Shown here in pieces: positions 13,401 through 22,764 of a stretch of 64,000 bases of DNA (position 1 is the stretch's first letter; each line of letters starts with the position of its first letter). The DNA is taken from NCBI RefSeq assembly GCF_006517275.1, contig NZ_CP041191.1:2475001-2539000 (forward strand). The letters run 5' to 3'. The position numbers were made by a program, and so were the translations under genes. The notes under the pieces were generated by a model. The model did not search any database, was not told where the DNA came from, and saw nothing but the letters and a program-made list of their open reading frames with translations. This stretch comes from Labrenzia sp. PHM005 (GTDB lineage Bacteria > Pseudomonadota > Alphaproteobacteria > Rhizobiales > Stappiaceae).

Positions 13401-14258
13401 GTGTCCCCAAGCAAGGGCCGCGTTGAAAGACTGATTGATACGATAGGCGCAGAGTTCCAGTCTCATCTCATCGACTTGTGGAACACCTCCACAGTCTTTG
13501 ATATTCAAGACGGCGCCGTTCAAAAGATGATCTCACGCGAAGCGCCATTTGGTGTCATTGGGATCAAGATCCTGATGCGCAATCCGGGAGACGTAGATCG
13601 TCTTTTTGAGCATCAGTGGAATTTCAGCATTGGGATCACCGGATGTAAATTCACGCTTTTGGACGTCGATTACCAGAACGACGTTTGGGTCGGTGATCCC
13701 AATTCCGCCGAATTCGCTGGGCACGAACATATTGCCTTCAAATCGGTTGAGCACATGATTGCCTTTCTTGGCGACGATTTTGGCGTCGGAAAAGTCTTCG
13801 TTGATAAAATTGGTGCTCTCTGCCCCAGCCTGCTTGAAAAGCCGCCATTATTCTTTCGACTGCCGCGCAGGGCGCCACCCGCTTACAGGTACACAGAAGC
13901 CCCCCGGGTCATTCGCGAGGAGGTAGGCCTTTCATCGGATGACGGCATGGTTCTGATTGAGGCGATGATCAAGGAACACGGGATTGAACCTTATACGATC
14001 CTTCTGTCCTTCCATTCTGATGAAAACTTTTGGCTGGTTGATCTCCCTGAAGCGCTTGTCGACCGTTACCAACATGGCCTGATTGATCCAAGTCTTGGTG
14101 AACACCATTCAAATCTTGAGGTTGGGGTCTCCATTACAGCAGAGGCTCTGAGGAACAAGGCCCGGAAGAAGTCAAACAGCGCTGAGCGCGATAAGGGCGT
14201 CTTTTTCTCCATGTCCGGAAGCGGTTCTGCATCAGGGTACTTGAACGGATTGAACTGA
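13401..14258 (+). CDS. Protein of unknown function (about 285 aa)
   Basis: I do not recognise this family. It appears soluble, with no signal peptide or membrane helix, and mixes hydrophobic strands with acidic segments. Visible features are an N-terminal helical part (VERLIDTIGAEF), a strand-rich centre (FGVIGIKILM, FSIGITGCKFTLLDVDY), and a C-terminal Lys/Ser-rich tail. Start: GTG 13401 has GGAG six bases upstream; the frame opens at GTG 13374 with poorer spacing, giving 294 residues. It stands alone between a long gap and an IS3 remnant, so context gives no clue to its job. It could be a cargo gene of an old insertion or a phage-like accessory gene. Confidence 0.6.
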   Translation: MSPSKGRVERLIDTIGAEFQSHLIDLWNTSTVFDIQDGAVQKMISREAPFGVIGIKILMRNPGDVDRLFEHQWNFSIGITGCKFTLLDVDYQNDVWVGDPNSAEFAGHEHIAFKSVEHMIAFLGDDFGVGKVFVDKIGALCPSLLEKPPLFFRLPRRAPPAYRYTEAPRVIREEVGLSSDDGMVLIEAMIKEHGIEPYTILLSFHSDENFWLVDLPEALVDRYQHGLIDPSLGEHHSNLEVGVSITAEALRNKARKKSNSAERDKGVFFSMSGSGSASGYLNGLN

Positions 14259-14376
14259 TGTTCCGGAGGTTGGGGTCATCTTTTTTGCTGTGAGAAAGCG
14301 CGCAATTTCCGCCAATCTCCTCTCAGACACGATCCAGATCTTCGCTGCTTGTGTTCTGAACAGCAACAATGCGCCT

Positions 14377-14640
14377 TCATATACGCCATTTGGCCGTATA
14401 CGCATCTAACAAATACCGACATTCATTTGAGGCGCAGCGAATTACTTGGATGGGCGGAAAGCGGTCGTTCGCGGTGATGTAAACGAAAGCCCACTTACCT
14501 TTGTTTTCAACCTGCCATAATTTTGAGAAAAATTCTTCGGGCTTATGGCGTTTCGTAGACATCCATATTCCTCCGTTTTCCTAAACATAACGGCGGACCA
14601 CTTTGAAGCGGGAGAATCAGGTTCATTTGGATGAATTGCG
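14377..14640 (-). pseudogene. IS3-family OrfA remnant fused to unrelated sequence
   Basis: On the - strand an ATG at 14562 with an upstream GGAGG opens MSTKRHKPEEFFSKLWQVE, the standard start of an IS3-family OrfA. After about 19 codons the reading runs into unrelated sequence (NKGKWAFVYI onward) and stops at 14377. The IS-end-like sequence TGAACCTGATTCTCCCGC, followed by AAGTGGTCC, lies on the - strand near 14590-14625. Only the first part of the element survives. Not functional. Confidence 0.7.
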
Positions 14641-14827
14641 CGAACTTACAATTTTCAATGCTACGTTAGGGAACTAATATTTGGAAAGGCATGGAACACT
14701 TCTTTGATGTTACCATCTGCGGCTCAACAAATTGAACTCCGCTTGCTGCTTTGCCTAGAGTCCAGTGCGACCCCAAGAGACACCGATGGTTCCTGTACGT
14801 TCGACACCAAGGGCCCTCCAAATGATC

Positions 14828-15970
14828 ATGCAATGCATACGCAGAGCCTTTTGCAAAACGCTTTTCGTCACTGGTTTCCTTTTTACCGAAGCAGCTATGG
14901 CGGATTTCGTCAGCGGTCTCGACCCCAACGGAGACAATTTCTTGGCCATGCGGCGTGGGCCCGGAACCAGTCATCCGATGATGCTCGAGATGGGGCCTGG
15001 AACTATCGTTACCGTTCTGAAGCGTCAGGGGAACTGGGCCCTGGTCGCACTGGAAGATGGGACGAGCGGTTGGGCCTATGGCAAATATATAAAGCCGGGC
15101 CTTCCTTCCTCTAATGACACTGGGGGAGACAGCAACATTGTCTATGTGGCTGGGTCGAGTGACCCGGAAGATCTGTGTTTTGTTATCGTAGATCAAGGCC
15201 AGTTTGGTCGCATTGAAGGTTGTGTATCGTCCGTTCTGCCAAGACAGGGACGCAACTACTATGGCGCCGGAAGCGCGTTTGATGGCGACAGACACTCGGC
15301 TTGGGTTGAAGGACGCCCGCACGAAGGGACAGGAGAATGGATCGAGTATCTCTTCGAAGACGCAATGGTCGTGCAAACTCTTGAAATCATTTCAGGTTAC
15401 GCAAAAAGCAACAAGACCTTCCGGGACAACGCAAGACCGGCCATGGTAAAAGTCCACGCCGATGACGTGCCAGTGGGCTCGGTCCGGCTTGCCGACACGC
15501 CGGATCCTCAGATCATTCGCTTGCCTGAACCGGTGTCGGCACAATTTCTCAGGCTGGAAATCACGGACGTCTATCCCGGTCGTAAATACAAGGATCTTGC
15601 AATCTCGGAGTTGTGGGTTGACCTGGAAGAGCATCACATGAAATTCGAACCCGAGGTTTCCACCTCTCTGAAACCGGTCGCTCCATCGAAGCCGACTCCC
15701 GTCATTGCCCCGGCGCCCCTGGCCGCGCTTCCTCCTAGTTCCGATTCTGCTCCGGTCCCCGTGCCAGTGGAAGCATTGGATACAGGTGAAATCATGCTGA
15801 TTAAGGGGCTTCTCAACCAGTTGGGATACGAGGCCGGTTCCATGAACGGTACTGTGGACGACCAGCTACGATCCGCAATCATTGCATTTCAAAGTGTCGA
15901 AGGAGAAATTCCGACAGGTGAAGCCACGCTAACCCTACGGGATCTGCTAGTCCAGAAAGCTTCGCAGTAG
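14828..15970 (+). CDS. Exported SH3 / discoidin-like / peptidoglycan-binding protein
   Basis: An exported protein of about 380 residues. Seen: a signal peptide from Met 14828, with Arg residues followed by a hydrophobic run ending AMA. An SH3b domain follows (about 30-95, NFLAMRRGPGTSHP and WALVALEDGTSGWAYGKY). A discoidin/NADase-type carbohydrate-binding-like domain follows (about 130-265, YYGAGSAFDGDRHSAWVEG, LRLEITDVYPG), then a Pro/Ala-rich linker. The C-terminal domain resembles PG_binding_1 (LIKGLLNQLGYEAGSMNG, IIAFQ). The frame opens at 14765, but upstream starts would put residues before the signal peptide. Its C-terminal domain closely resembles those of the two large proteins on the opposite strand, with which it is convergent. 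The role is probably at the cell wall; enzymatic activity is not evident. Confidence 0.8.
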   Translation: MQCIRRAFCKTLFVTGFLFTEAAMADFVSGLDPNGDNFLAMRRGPGTSHPMMLEMGPGTIVTVLKRQGNWALVALEDGTSGWAYGKYIKPGLPSSNDTGGDSNIVYVAGSSDPEDLCFVIVDQGQFGRIEGCVSSVLPRQGRNYYGAGSAFDGDRHSAWVEGRPHEGTGEWIEYLFEDAMVVQTLEIISGYAKSNKTFRDNARPAMVKVHADDVPVGSVRLADTPDPQIIRLPEPVSAQFLRLEITDVYPGRKYKDLAISELWVDLEEHHMKFEPEVSTSLKPVAPSKPTPVIAPAPLAALPPSSDSAPVPVPVEALDTGEIMLIKGLLNQLGYEAGSMNGTVDDQLRSAIIAFQSVEGEIPTGEATLTLRDLLVQKASQ

Positions 15971-16024
15971 ATCGCAAGAAGTGTCTGTCTGGTTGTCGTT
16001 CAGAGGGCCGTTCTTCGCCGATCG

Positions 16025-17623
16025 TCAGGGCACGATAATGTGTCCGGCAACTTCGGCGTTCCACCCTTGAGCTTCGTCTTCACAGGGGGTTCGTCCTGTG
16101 TGCTTCAGCATGACCGCATAGAGCCCCTTTGGAAGGTTGGTCAACTTGCGCGTGGTGTAAAGACCGTAATAGCCATAGGAAATGTCGTCGGCCCGAACCA
16201 GCTCCTGACCGGCGTCGTTGACCACAATCATCTCCGCCTGGCGCGTGCAGGGCCTGATGGTGACCTGAACGTCCCCTTGCTTTGATGTTGCAAACAGGAT
16301 GACATCGACATCGCCAACCGGCATCGTGCCACTTGCTAACCAGCCGTTGGGTCGGCTTTTGAAAATGCCTCTCGTGGCATTTAAAGATGAGGCAAAATCG
16401 CCGACCTCATCCTCCGTATGCGCGTACGGTCCCGGCGCAGCAGGCGGAGCCTTTACCGTTTGAGATCCATTCCCATCGGCCTTGGGTTTTGCACCGCCCT
16501 TAGTTTTCTGCGGTTCCTTGACCGCGGAAATCAAAGCGTCTCTCAGATCCTGTGTCGGCAGACCGTCTGCCGGGAGACCATTGTCATTTTGGAATCGGGA
16601 AATCGCGGTCCCGGTGTTGCCGGAAATCGTACCAGTCGGCTTGTCCGCCAAATACCCGAGCCTGTTCAAAAGGGCTTGAATGGCTAGAAGTGTGTTCTTG
16701 TCGACTTCGATCCCGGGCTCACCGTTTCCGGCGTGTTGTGTGGGAGGCTCGGGAACTGGAGCAGGCTGGGAAGGCAGTGGCGGCGGCGGTGCTACAGCCT
16801 GCGGAGCTTCCAGGGGGGCGCTGGGGGCAACCTGATCAGCGGGTGCTGGCGGCATTGCTGCGACCGTTGGCGCAGTGGCCTGCGCGGGGGGCATTCCAAT
16901 CGGGATACCCCTTACGACAACAAAGCCGACATTATTGGCATTGTCGTTGGTGGCCCATGTTGCGGGGGCGCTGTCGATGATGACATAGGTCCCCGGATTG
17001 AGCACCAGGTTCGGCCGCGCGATCCATTCAACGTTCGGAGCATTGTTCATGCCTGGAGCGCCGACTGCCTGCCAAAAACCGATACCTGCAATGCCGATGG
17101 CCCCGGCCTGTGCCGTCCCCGTTCCGTTGTTCCAGTGATAGGTTTGTAATTGGGTAATCAGTGTCGGAACACGTAAGGTAACCTGCGGCGAGACTGAGGG
17201 GCCACTGCGGACGGTTGCCTTGTTGTAGGTATTCAGAACCTCGGTTTCTTGCCCGGACAAACCGACCAACCCGTGCGCGGGGGCGGCTGGAATGGTAGCA
17301 GGAGATTGCTCAGCAGGAGGTGCCGGCGGTGAGGTACTTCCTGCAGGAACACTAGGCGCCGGTGAGATGGGAGCAGCAGGTTGTGCAGTGGGCGGACGAT
17401 CGGGGGAGGGGGGAGCATCACCTGCCTGCTCTTGAAGCTGGCGCAATCGATCCAGTATCGGTTTCATGCGCTCAAAGCCATCAGACAGTTTCGGCTGAAG
17501 CACGAACTCCCGTTCCTTGAGCACGTGGGCACCGGCAGGCTGAAACGATGCCGCCAGGAAAAGAACTGCGAGAACGGCAGCCTGAACATTGTGGTGTGGT
17601 CCAGTGGGGCGAAAAAGTCTCAT
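16025..17623 (-). CDS. Exported peptidoglycan-binding-domain protein
   Basis: A 532-residue exported protein. Seen: a signal peptide (hydrophobic run VLAVLFLAASF ending AGA near residue 33) and a Pro/Ala-rich linker (about 70-120). A beta-rich domain (about 125-250) contains LQTYHWNNGTGT, ARPNLVLNPGTYVIID and GFVVVRG. A second Pro-rich linker leads to a PG_binding_1-like domain (about 305-370, LLAIQALLNRLGYLAD, AISRFQNDNGLPADG). The C-terminal beta domain (about 400-530) resembles pre-peptidase-type (PPC) sandwiches. The middle beta domain looks like ones seen beside such modules but I cannot name it. It lies 75 bases after an exported helical protein on the same strand. No catalytic residues are evident; it may be a wall-anchored binding or scaffold protein. 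Confidence 0.75.
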   Translation of the reverse strand: MRLFRPTGPHHNVQAAVLAVLFLAASFQPAGAHVLKEREFVLQPKLSDGFERMKPILDRLRQLQEQAGDAPPSPDRPPTAQPAAPISPAPSVPAGSTSPPAPPAEQSPATIPAAPAHGLVGLSGQETEVLNTYNKATVRSGPSVSPQVTLRVPTLITQLQTYHWNNGTGTAQAGAIGIAGIGFWQAVGAPGMNNAPNVEWIARPNLVLNPGTYVIIDSAPATWATNDNANNVGFVVVRGIPIGMPPAQATAPTVAAMPPAPADQVAPSAPLEAPQAVAPPPPLPSQPAPVPEPPTQHAGNGEPGIEVDKNTLLAIQALLNRLGYLADKPTGTISGNTGTAISRFQNDNGLPADGLPTQDLRDALISAVKEPQKTKGGAKPKADGNGSQTVKAPPAAPGPYAHTEDEVGDFASSLNATRGIFKSRPNGWLASGTMPVGDVDVILFATSKQGDVQVTIRPCTRQAEMIVVNDAGQELVRADDISYGYYGLYTTRKLTNLPKGLYAVMLKHTGRTPCEDEAQGWNAEVAGHIIVP

Positions 17624-17698
17624 CGCTCACGAGTTCCTTTTGCCTTGAAACAACAGTCCGGGCGCTGGCTCCTTTGCCTTGCCTTGAAGGTCAATTCG

Positions 17699-18391
17699 TC
17701 AATTCGCACTGCGTGACAACTCATCCTCGCCGATACAATGCATGAAGTACTGCTTTGAATTCGGCGCGTATGGACACGCAATCACTTCTGTCTGTTCGGT
17801 CACACCGTAGATCTCGGCTATCTTTTCGGCTTGTCCGTTCAGAATATCGAGAAACTGGTTCCAGTAGTCGGCGCTGCTGTCTCGAATGCTGTTCAGATAG
17901 TTCCAGTCTCGCACAATGGCGTCAGCATCCCCGTTTCTGAAAGACTGCTTGAACCGCTCCATCATGTTGATCTGCGTGATCAAGGTGGTCTCGATCTGCG
18001 CGGCGAGATCCTGCAATTCGGCGAACTGTGAGTTTCTTGCGAAATGTCCGACGAATTCAGCCGCCTGTTTGGCATCGAAGGTTGCATCGTCCATCCTGGA
18101 AAAGTCCAGGCGATTGAGCTTGTCGTATACCTCGTTCATCGTGTCCGAGTCATTGACGGATCTCAGTACCGCATCATATTGGTTGGTTACTGAATCGCGT
18201 AGGCCGTCATGGGCAAGATTCAGCTTGTCTGCCCCTTCCTGAAACGACATCAATTCGTTGATATATTGCTGCGCGTCCGCCTTGTTGGCGATCGCACTGA
18301 TTCTGCCTTGTGCGAACACCGGCTGCACATTTGCCATTGCAATTAGCGTGATCAATGCCACCGCGGCAACCAGTCTCTCAGTCGCCACCAT
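17699..18391 (-). CDS. Exported alpha-helical protein of unknown function
   Basis: A protein of about 230 residues. Seen: a signal peptide (VAAVALITLIAMANVQPVFA, cleavage after AFA-like VFA), then an almost entirely helical, acidic body with several Asp/Gln-rich helices. Near the C-terminus there are two cysteines (IACPYAPN and MHCIGED) that could form a disulfide in the periplasm. ATG 18391 is preceded by GGGGGAGG; the frame is open to 18412. The start overlaps the 3' end of the small membrane protein gene, so the two are probably translationally coupled. No family recognised. The context suggests a partner of the peptidoglycan-binding-domain proteins in this cluster. Confidence 0.75.
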   Translation of the reverse strand: MVATERLVAAVALITLIAMANVQPVFAQGRISAIANKADAQQYINELMSFQEGADKLNLAHDGLRDSVTNQYDAVLRSVNDSDTMNEVYDKLNRLDFSRMDDATFDAKQAAEFVGHFARNSQFAELQDLAAQIETTLITQINMMERFKQSFRNGDADAIVRDWNYLNSIRDSSADYWNQFLDILNGQAEKIAEIYGVTEQTEVIACPYAPNSKQYFMHCIGEDELSRSAN

Positions 18392-18668
18392 AGTCGCCTC
18401 CCCCATCGCCATGATCCATGGTCATCCAATGTGCGAAGCCGGTGGCCGTCATCTGGTTTGCGTCGATCGCTTTCTGGCGGCGACGGGACCTGATCGCCCC
18501 GGCGAGCAGCAGGAAGCCGATGAATAGCAGCATTCCCGATATGAACAGCGCCGCTCCGGCATCTTCGGTCATGCCCTGCCTGGCATAGACATCCAGAAAC
18601 GCTATCAGCGTTGCACCGCCGCCTCCGAGGAAACCGGCAACCAGGACCAACGCAATGAAAAACCGCAT
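18378..18668 (-). CDS. Small inner-membrane protein
   Basis: A 96-residue protein with two hydrophobic segments: residues 3-27 (FFIALVLVAGFLGGGGATLI) and 42-60 (ALFISGMLLFIGFLLLAGAI). A basic stretch RSRRRQK and a Gly/Asp-rich tail (DHGDGGGDYGGD) follow. The positive-inside rule puts the basic linker and tail in the cytoplasm. GGGAG lies seven bases before the ATG. It overlaps the next gene by 14 bases, so both are probably one operon with the downstream exported protein. The function is unknown. Confidence 0.7.
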   Translation of the reverse strand: MRFFIALVLVAGFLGGGGATLIAFLDVYARQGMTEDAGAALFISGMLLFIGFLLLAGAIRSRRRQKAIDANQMTATGFAHWMTMDHGDGGGDYGGD

Positions 18669-19106
18669 GATAGGCTCCCGTTTGCTGGCCAGAACATGAT
18701 CCGGCTGAGGGACGCTGAAACAGCAGGATGCTCTTCCCTAGGCACGGTCAAAAAGCGGCCGCTAATTCCCTGCGCCGATCGGCTTCTCCTGCTCGACGGA
18801 TCAGCCGGTCGATGCCTTGACCTGATACAAGCCGGATTTAATCCGGATGTAGCCGCCAGGCTGACGAGCTCAGAGTGGGTGCTCTCGCCAAGACTGCTGT
18901 TTCGACTCAAGAAAAAAGCTTAGCATACCGTAAGGTGATGTATAGACGCGGTTTTTAACATGCTTGAAGCGCGCAAGGCGGGTGAACGGCATTGTCAGAT
19001 TTCGATCATTGCCGTTCCTGACCAGTGGCAATGGCCGTGTGTCGCCATTTCGCTGGTGGCGGAAACGTCATGGGTGCCTGGTATAAACACGAGACACGGC
19101 GCCTTG
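18669..19106. other. Intergenic
   Basis: No supported gene. It contains a perfect 6-bp inverted repeat CCGGAT-TTA-ATCCGG near 18834-18848 without a T-run. It probably includes the promoter of the three-gene set 18668-16025 on the - strand. Confidence 0.45.
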
Positions 19107-22037
19107 TTATCTGTCCGCCTTGATCCGGTCGACTGTGCCCAACAGCTTCTCGCTGCTCTGCTGCCCGGTATCCGGATCGAAACGCCGTTCGCCGCACCGG
19201 TGGCCACCGGCGTAGTACACCTTCAGCACGGTCTTGTCTGTCTTTTTGTTCTGTTTCACCGCGACCCCGAAGAAGGGTTTTGCATCTGTTGCGTCGTTGC
19301 AGCGTTTCCTACCTTGCCAATTTCCGCCATAACAGGTGCACAGGCGACTGTCGCGATAGCCGCATCTCGGAATGGACAGGGACGCGGAAATCGGGATCTC
19401 CGCCCCTTGGCTTGCTGGCGCAAAACAGGCGCCGTCATAGAGCAATTTCGGGTAGCCGTCTTTTGCAAGTGGTTTACCGTCAACGCCAAAATAGCGGCGC
19501 ACCTTGTCGGCTTTCCCAGATGAAACGACGGGGCGGCGTTCGAATTCACGCAACTGTCCTGCCCGGTCGAATTCCTCTAATTCGATGAAGTCCTGCTTTT
19601 CTCCTTCCGATAGGTAACGCTTGATTTCGCGGATATAGCCATCACCATCATAGATGTAGGTGACGCGGCCGGCCGGGTGATAGGCGGTCTGACCGTACCA
19701 TTTCTTGTCCATGCCGCTGTCATCATGCACGACCGTCTTCTCGCCACCAGCGTGGGATGCATAGCGTATGCCGGGTCGTGTCTTGTCCTGTGCGGTTTCA
19801 GGAGGAGTTTCAGCTGAAAGAGGGGCAGCCTTTTGAGGTTTAGCCTTGGAAGCGGGTCCCACATCACCTTTTGGAGCTAGGGGCGTGGGAGTTTGCGCTC
19901 CGGGCTGGGCCGCAGGTTCAGATTGGGCTGTGAGGGAGGGTGTGTCCGGACTTTTCTTCTGATGTCGACTGTGACCTGATGCGATAGCCGAAAGGGCTTC
20001 ATCGCGCAGCGCTGTGGTTGGAAGGCCGTCGACGCGTAAACCTCTTGCGATCTGAAACGCAGTCAGGGCGGCCTGGGTCCGAGGAGAGAGGCTGCCGTCC
20101 AGTGCGCCGACTTCGTAGCCTAAGGAGGACAACAGCGCCTGTATCGCCAGGATCAACCCTGGATCGTTAGTCAATGTAGAATTGACCACGTCACTGAATG
20201 TTTTTGGGTCGGTATCCGAGGGCGCATTGGAGGCAATGCCCGTTTCTGTTGCCGTGCTTTGTTTCTGATAAACTCGGTAGTCGTTCTGGGGCCTGAGATC
20301 GCCGCATGTGGCTTGCAGCCAGCATTCGCGTGCCCTGGGGCCACCTACAGATCCAAACATGACCTGTGGTGCTGATTTTGCAGCGCCGATTTGCAGGCAG
20401 GCCTTCTTTTCCCGCAATCCGAAGTAACAGCCGTGATCGACGCATTGACCGTCCTTTTTCCAGCTCTCCGGATACGTGGCCCCCCCAAAGCACGCCTGTG
20501 CCCCCAGATCTGAATAGTCGGAAACCGCGGAACCGTTGTCGGGATTTGATGGTTCAGTTTCCGTCGTGTGTTTAGCGGCGATGCCCGGTTGTGATGTGTG
20601 GTCGGCTTTGTCGGGCGCGTTCGGCGAGGGCTGAACAACCGGTTCGGGTAGTGGCTGCGCAGAAGGCAGCGCGATGTCTCCGACGGTGACCGGAGCCCTC
20701 GCGGCGATTTCGTGGCCACCGTTTGGCCAGTCCAGGTAGACCCTCAGCTCATAATCACCGTCGGGCAGAAGCTTGAACGTGTGAGTTCCAGTCTGTCGAC
20801 CGTTCTGCAACATCAGCAGGTCGTAGAAGGCTTCTGCGCCATGGTCAGCCGCGGCGATTGCAATCCAGTTCAACTGTCCGGCCGGCAGATTACCGAATTC
20901 GACCGAAACGGCCTCGCCTGTCGAGAACCTTGCCTTGTTGCCGTTAATGGACGGAGCGGTTTGCTGGACCGGCACCGGAACAGGGGACGGCAGAGCGGTG
21001 ACGGGCGGTGGCGTGGGCGTTTGTGCTGCCCGGTTTTCCGCTTCCCAGTCTTTCAGAATATCCTTGGCGCCGCGATGTCCTGAGGCGGCGGCCAATTCGA
21101 GGTCGGCAAGGGCTGCATCCGGTTCCTGAGCGCGTCGCGCCAAAGCCCGGCGCATCAGAGCTTCCGGGTGACCGAGATCGGCTGCCTGGTTAATCAGATC
21201 ACTGGCATGTCCCGAATAGCTTTCTTCATCAAAACCGAGCTCCATCATCCGCGCGAGAAGAAAAAGCCCGCGCGGATCGTCCGCGTCGGCGACCAGGGTT
21301 ACATGGCCGATGGCTTCCTGCTTGAACCGCCCGTAGTCGGTCTGATCCATCAGGGCCAGAACGAACACCAGCTGTGCTCGCGGATCGAGAGTGTCAGCGT
21401 TCTCCCTCAGCTGCCGAAGACTGCCGGAGGGGGGCGGAATTCCGACTTCCCGCGCGAGATCGAGGATGTCTCCGGATGGTTGGATTTCCGGCACTTCGGG
21501 TTCGGTTTTGGCGGCAACTTGAGGTGCATATGTCTGATAGCAACGCTGTAGCGCTCTGATCGCACGGCGACTTCCGCGCAGCGAGAGGGAATTGCGCTTT
21601 AAACCGGCAATTTGAAAGCTCAGCCGAGAACCTTCAGCGATGGCTGTGAGAGCTTTGGAAGTCGCAGTTTCGTTGCCGGGAAAAAACCTAACGGAATCAT
21701 TTGTCAGTGCTTCTATCCTAGTATCCAACGCCCAACGCCGATCCACAATGATCCGCGCATTGTAGGTGGTTCCTGCGACAACCCGATTTTTTCCAAGGCC
21801 CAGAAATACGACATAGTTGCCGCTGGTGAAGAGACCCAGCCCGAAGTAGCGGTCCTGTGAGAGGGGCAGAAGCATGACGCATTTTGTGAACGTGGTCGCG
21901 TCATTTCCATCTGCATAGGCTGCAATTACCCAGTTTCCCGATTTTTCCAGCGAAAGGCGGTTGGAAGCGGATGCAGCACTAACACTTGCCAGCAATGTGA
22001 GAAATACAGCAGTAGCCAAAGCGGCGAAAACACGCAC
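19107..22037 (-). CDS. Large exported Sel1-repeat / peptidoglycan-binding protein
   Basis: A protein of about 976 residues. Start: GTG 22037 has GGGAG six bases upstream and opens directly on a signal peptide (VFAALATAVFLTLLAS, ending ASA); the frame itself is open to 22145. Counting from GTG: an N-terminal beta domain (about 25-165), then Sel1/TPR-like helical repeats (about 215-335, RMMELGFDEESY, LALMDQTDYG). A beta domain follows (about 365-455, FSTGEAVSVEFGNLPAGQL), then a Cys-rich segment (CFGGATYPESW, CVDHGCYFGL, ECWLQATCG). Next come a PG_binding_1-like domain (about 610-670, LAIQALLSSLGYEVGALDG) and a Lys/Pro linker. The tail has HPAGRVTYIYDGDG-type repeats and more cysteines. The many cysteines suggest disulfides in the periplasm. 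The exact function is unknown; wall association is inferred. Confidence 0.75.
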   Translation of the reverse strand: MRVFAALATAVFLTLLASVSAASASNRLSLEKSGNWVIAAYADGNDATTFTKCVMLLPLSQDRYFGLGLFTSGNYVVFLGLGKNRVVAGTTYNARIIVDRRWALDTRIEALTNDSVRFFPGNETATSKALTAIAEGSRLSFQIAGLKRNSLSLRGSRRAIRALQRCYQTYAPQVAAKTEPEVPEIQPSGDILDLAREVGIPPPSGSLRQLRENADTLDPRAQLVFVLALMDQTDYGRFKQEAIGHVTLVADADDPRGLFLLARMMELGFDEESYSGHASDLINQAADLGHPEALMRRALARRAQEPDAALADLELAAASGHRGAKDILKDWEAENRAAQTPTPPPVTALPSPVPVPVQQTAPSINGNKARFSTGEAVSVEFGNLPAGQLNWIAIAAADHGAEAFYDLLMLQNGRQTGTHTFKLLPDGDYELRVYLDWPNGGHEIAARAPVTVGDIALPSAQPLPEPVVQPSPNAPDKADHTSQPGIAAKHTTETEPSNPDNGSAVSDYSDLGAQACFGGATYPESWKKDGQCVDHGCYFGLREKKACLQIGAAKSAPQVMFGSVGGPRARECWLQATCGDLRPQNDYRVYQKQSTATETGIASNAPSDTDPKTFSDVVNSTLTNDPGLILAIQALLSSLGYEVGALDGSLSPRTQAALTAFQIARGLRVDGLPTTALRDEALSAIASGHSRHQKKSPDTPSLTAQSEPAAQPGAQTPTPLAPKGDVGPASKAKPQKAAPLSAETPPETAQDKTRPGIRYASHAGGEKTVVHDDSGMDKKWYGQTAYHPAGRVTYIYDGDGYIREIKRYLSEGEKQDFIELEEFDRAGQLREFERRPVVSSGKADKVRRYFGVDGKPLAKDGYPKLLYDGACFAPASQGAEIPISASLSIPRCGYRDSRLCTCYGGNWQGRKRCNDATDAKPFFGVAVKQNKKTDKTVLKVYYAGGHRCGERRFDPDTGQQSSEKLLGTVDRIKADR

Positions 22038-22602
22038 GATTGTCTCCCGGGTACCTGTAGTTTCCGGCCTGTCAATCTCTGTGTGAGACCACCTGCGCTG
22101 CCGAAATTCGGATGGACCCGGACATTCTATTGGAAACCACCACATTCAAAATTGAAGCATCTGCCCATGACAAAACTTCTAATCTGCAAGTGGATTGGAG
22201 GCTGTATGGGGCCGATTGCCAATGTCCGACTCCTCGTGGAGATGCTGGGCATGTTTGGTTGAAAGACAGAACAAAGGCGATCGAGATTCCCGCCTGGAGT
22301 CAGAACACTGCAGCGGTTGCCTGTGGTTCGGTGACATTGGCGGGGCAGGCCGAAACTTTGCTGAATGCTGTAGCTGTGGTGTTATGCTTGAACCGCAAAC
22401 TTGTTTCGAGAGCTACAGCAATAGCCAGTGTTTTAAAGCCCTTCAACGGGCAGTTCTGATTTGCCATTGAAATGAGCGTTCAGTGGGCAGTTCCAAAAGG
22501 ACGCGATCGGTCGGAAACGATTCTTCAACCAGGTGGGCACATTGGTGCAGCCCGTTTTTCCGGCGCAAACTATTTTGTACTGTTCCGAGTTGGGAAAATT
22601 GG
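22038..22602. other. Intergenic between exported protein and island left edge
   Basis: About 560 bases with only unconvincing short ORFs. It is the last backbone sequence before the left copy of the tRNA-Met direct repeat. Confidence 0.5.
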
Positions 22603-22654
22603 AGTTTGGTAGCGGGAGAGGGACTCGAACCCCCGACACGCGGATTATGATTCC
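22603..22654 (-). repeat. Island attachment site (partial tRNA-Met copy), left end
   Basis: A perfect 52-base direct copy of 44322-44373. It holds the 3' 48 bases of the elongator tRNA-Met gene, from the anticodon stem through the CCA end, plus four bases beyond. The 5' part of a tRNA is missing here: after TTCC the sequence diverges. This is what a tyrosine integrase leaves when an element inserts into the 3' half of a tRNA gene. Confidence 0.9.
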
Positions 22655-22764
22655 AACGGAAAAGCTTTGAATCTCATTGTTTTGAGATGACATTGAGCTT
22701 GCGTGAGGCGGCGTTGTGGTTGTAACCAGATCACGGATTTTGATCTTTTGGTTACGGTTCTTCG

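Noticed and set aside
18960..19523. 187-codon ORF on the + strand
   Set aside because: Mostly antisense to the end of the large exported protein gene; no ribosome site.
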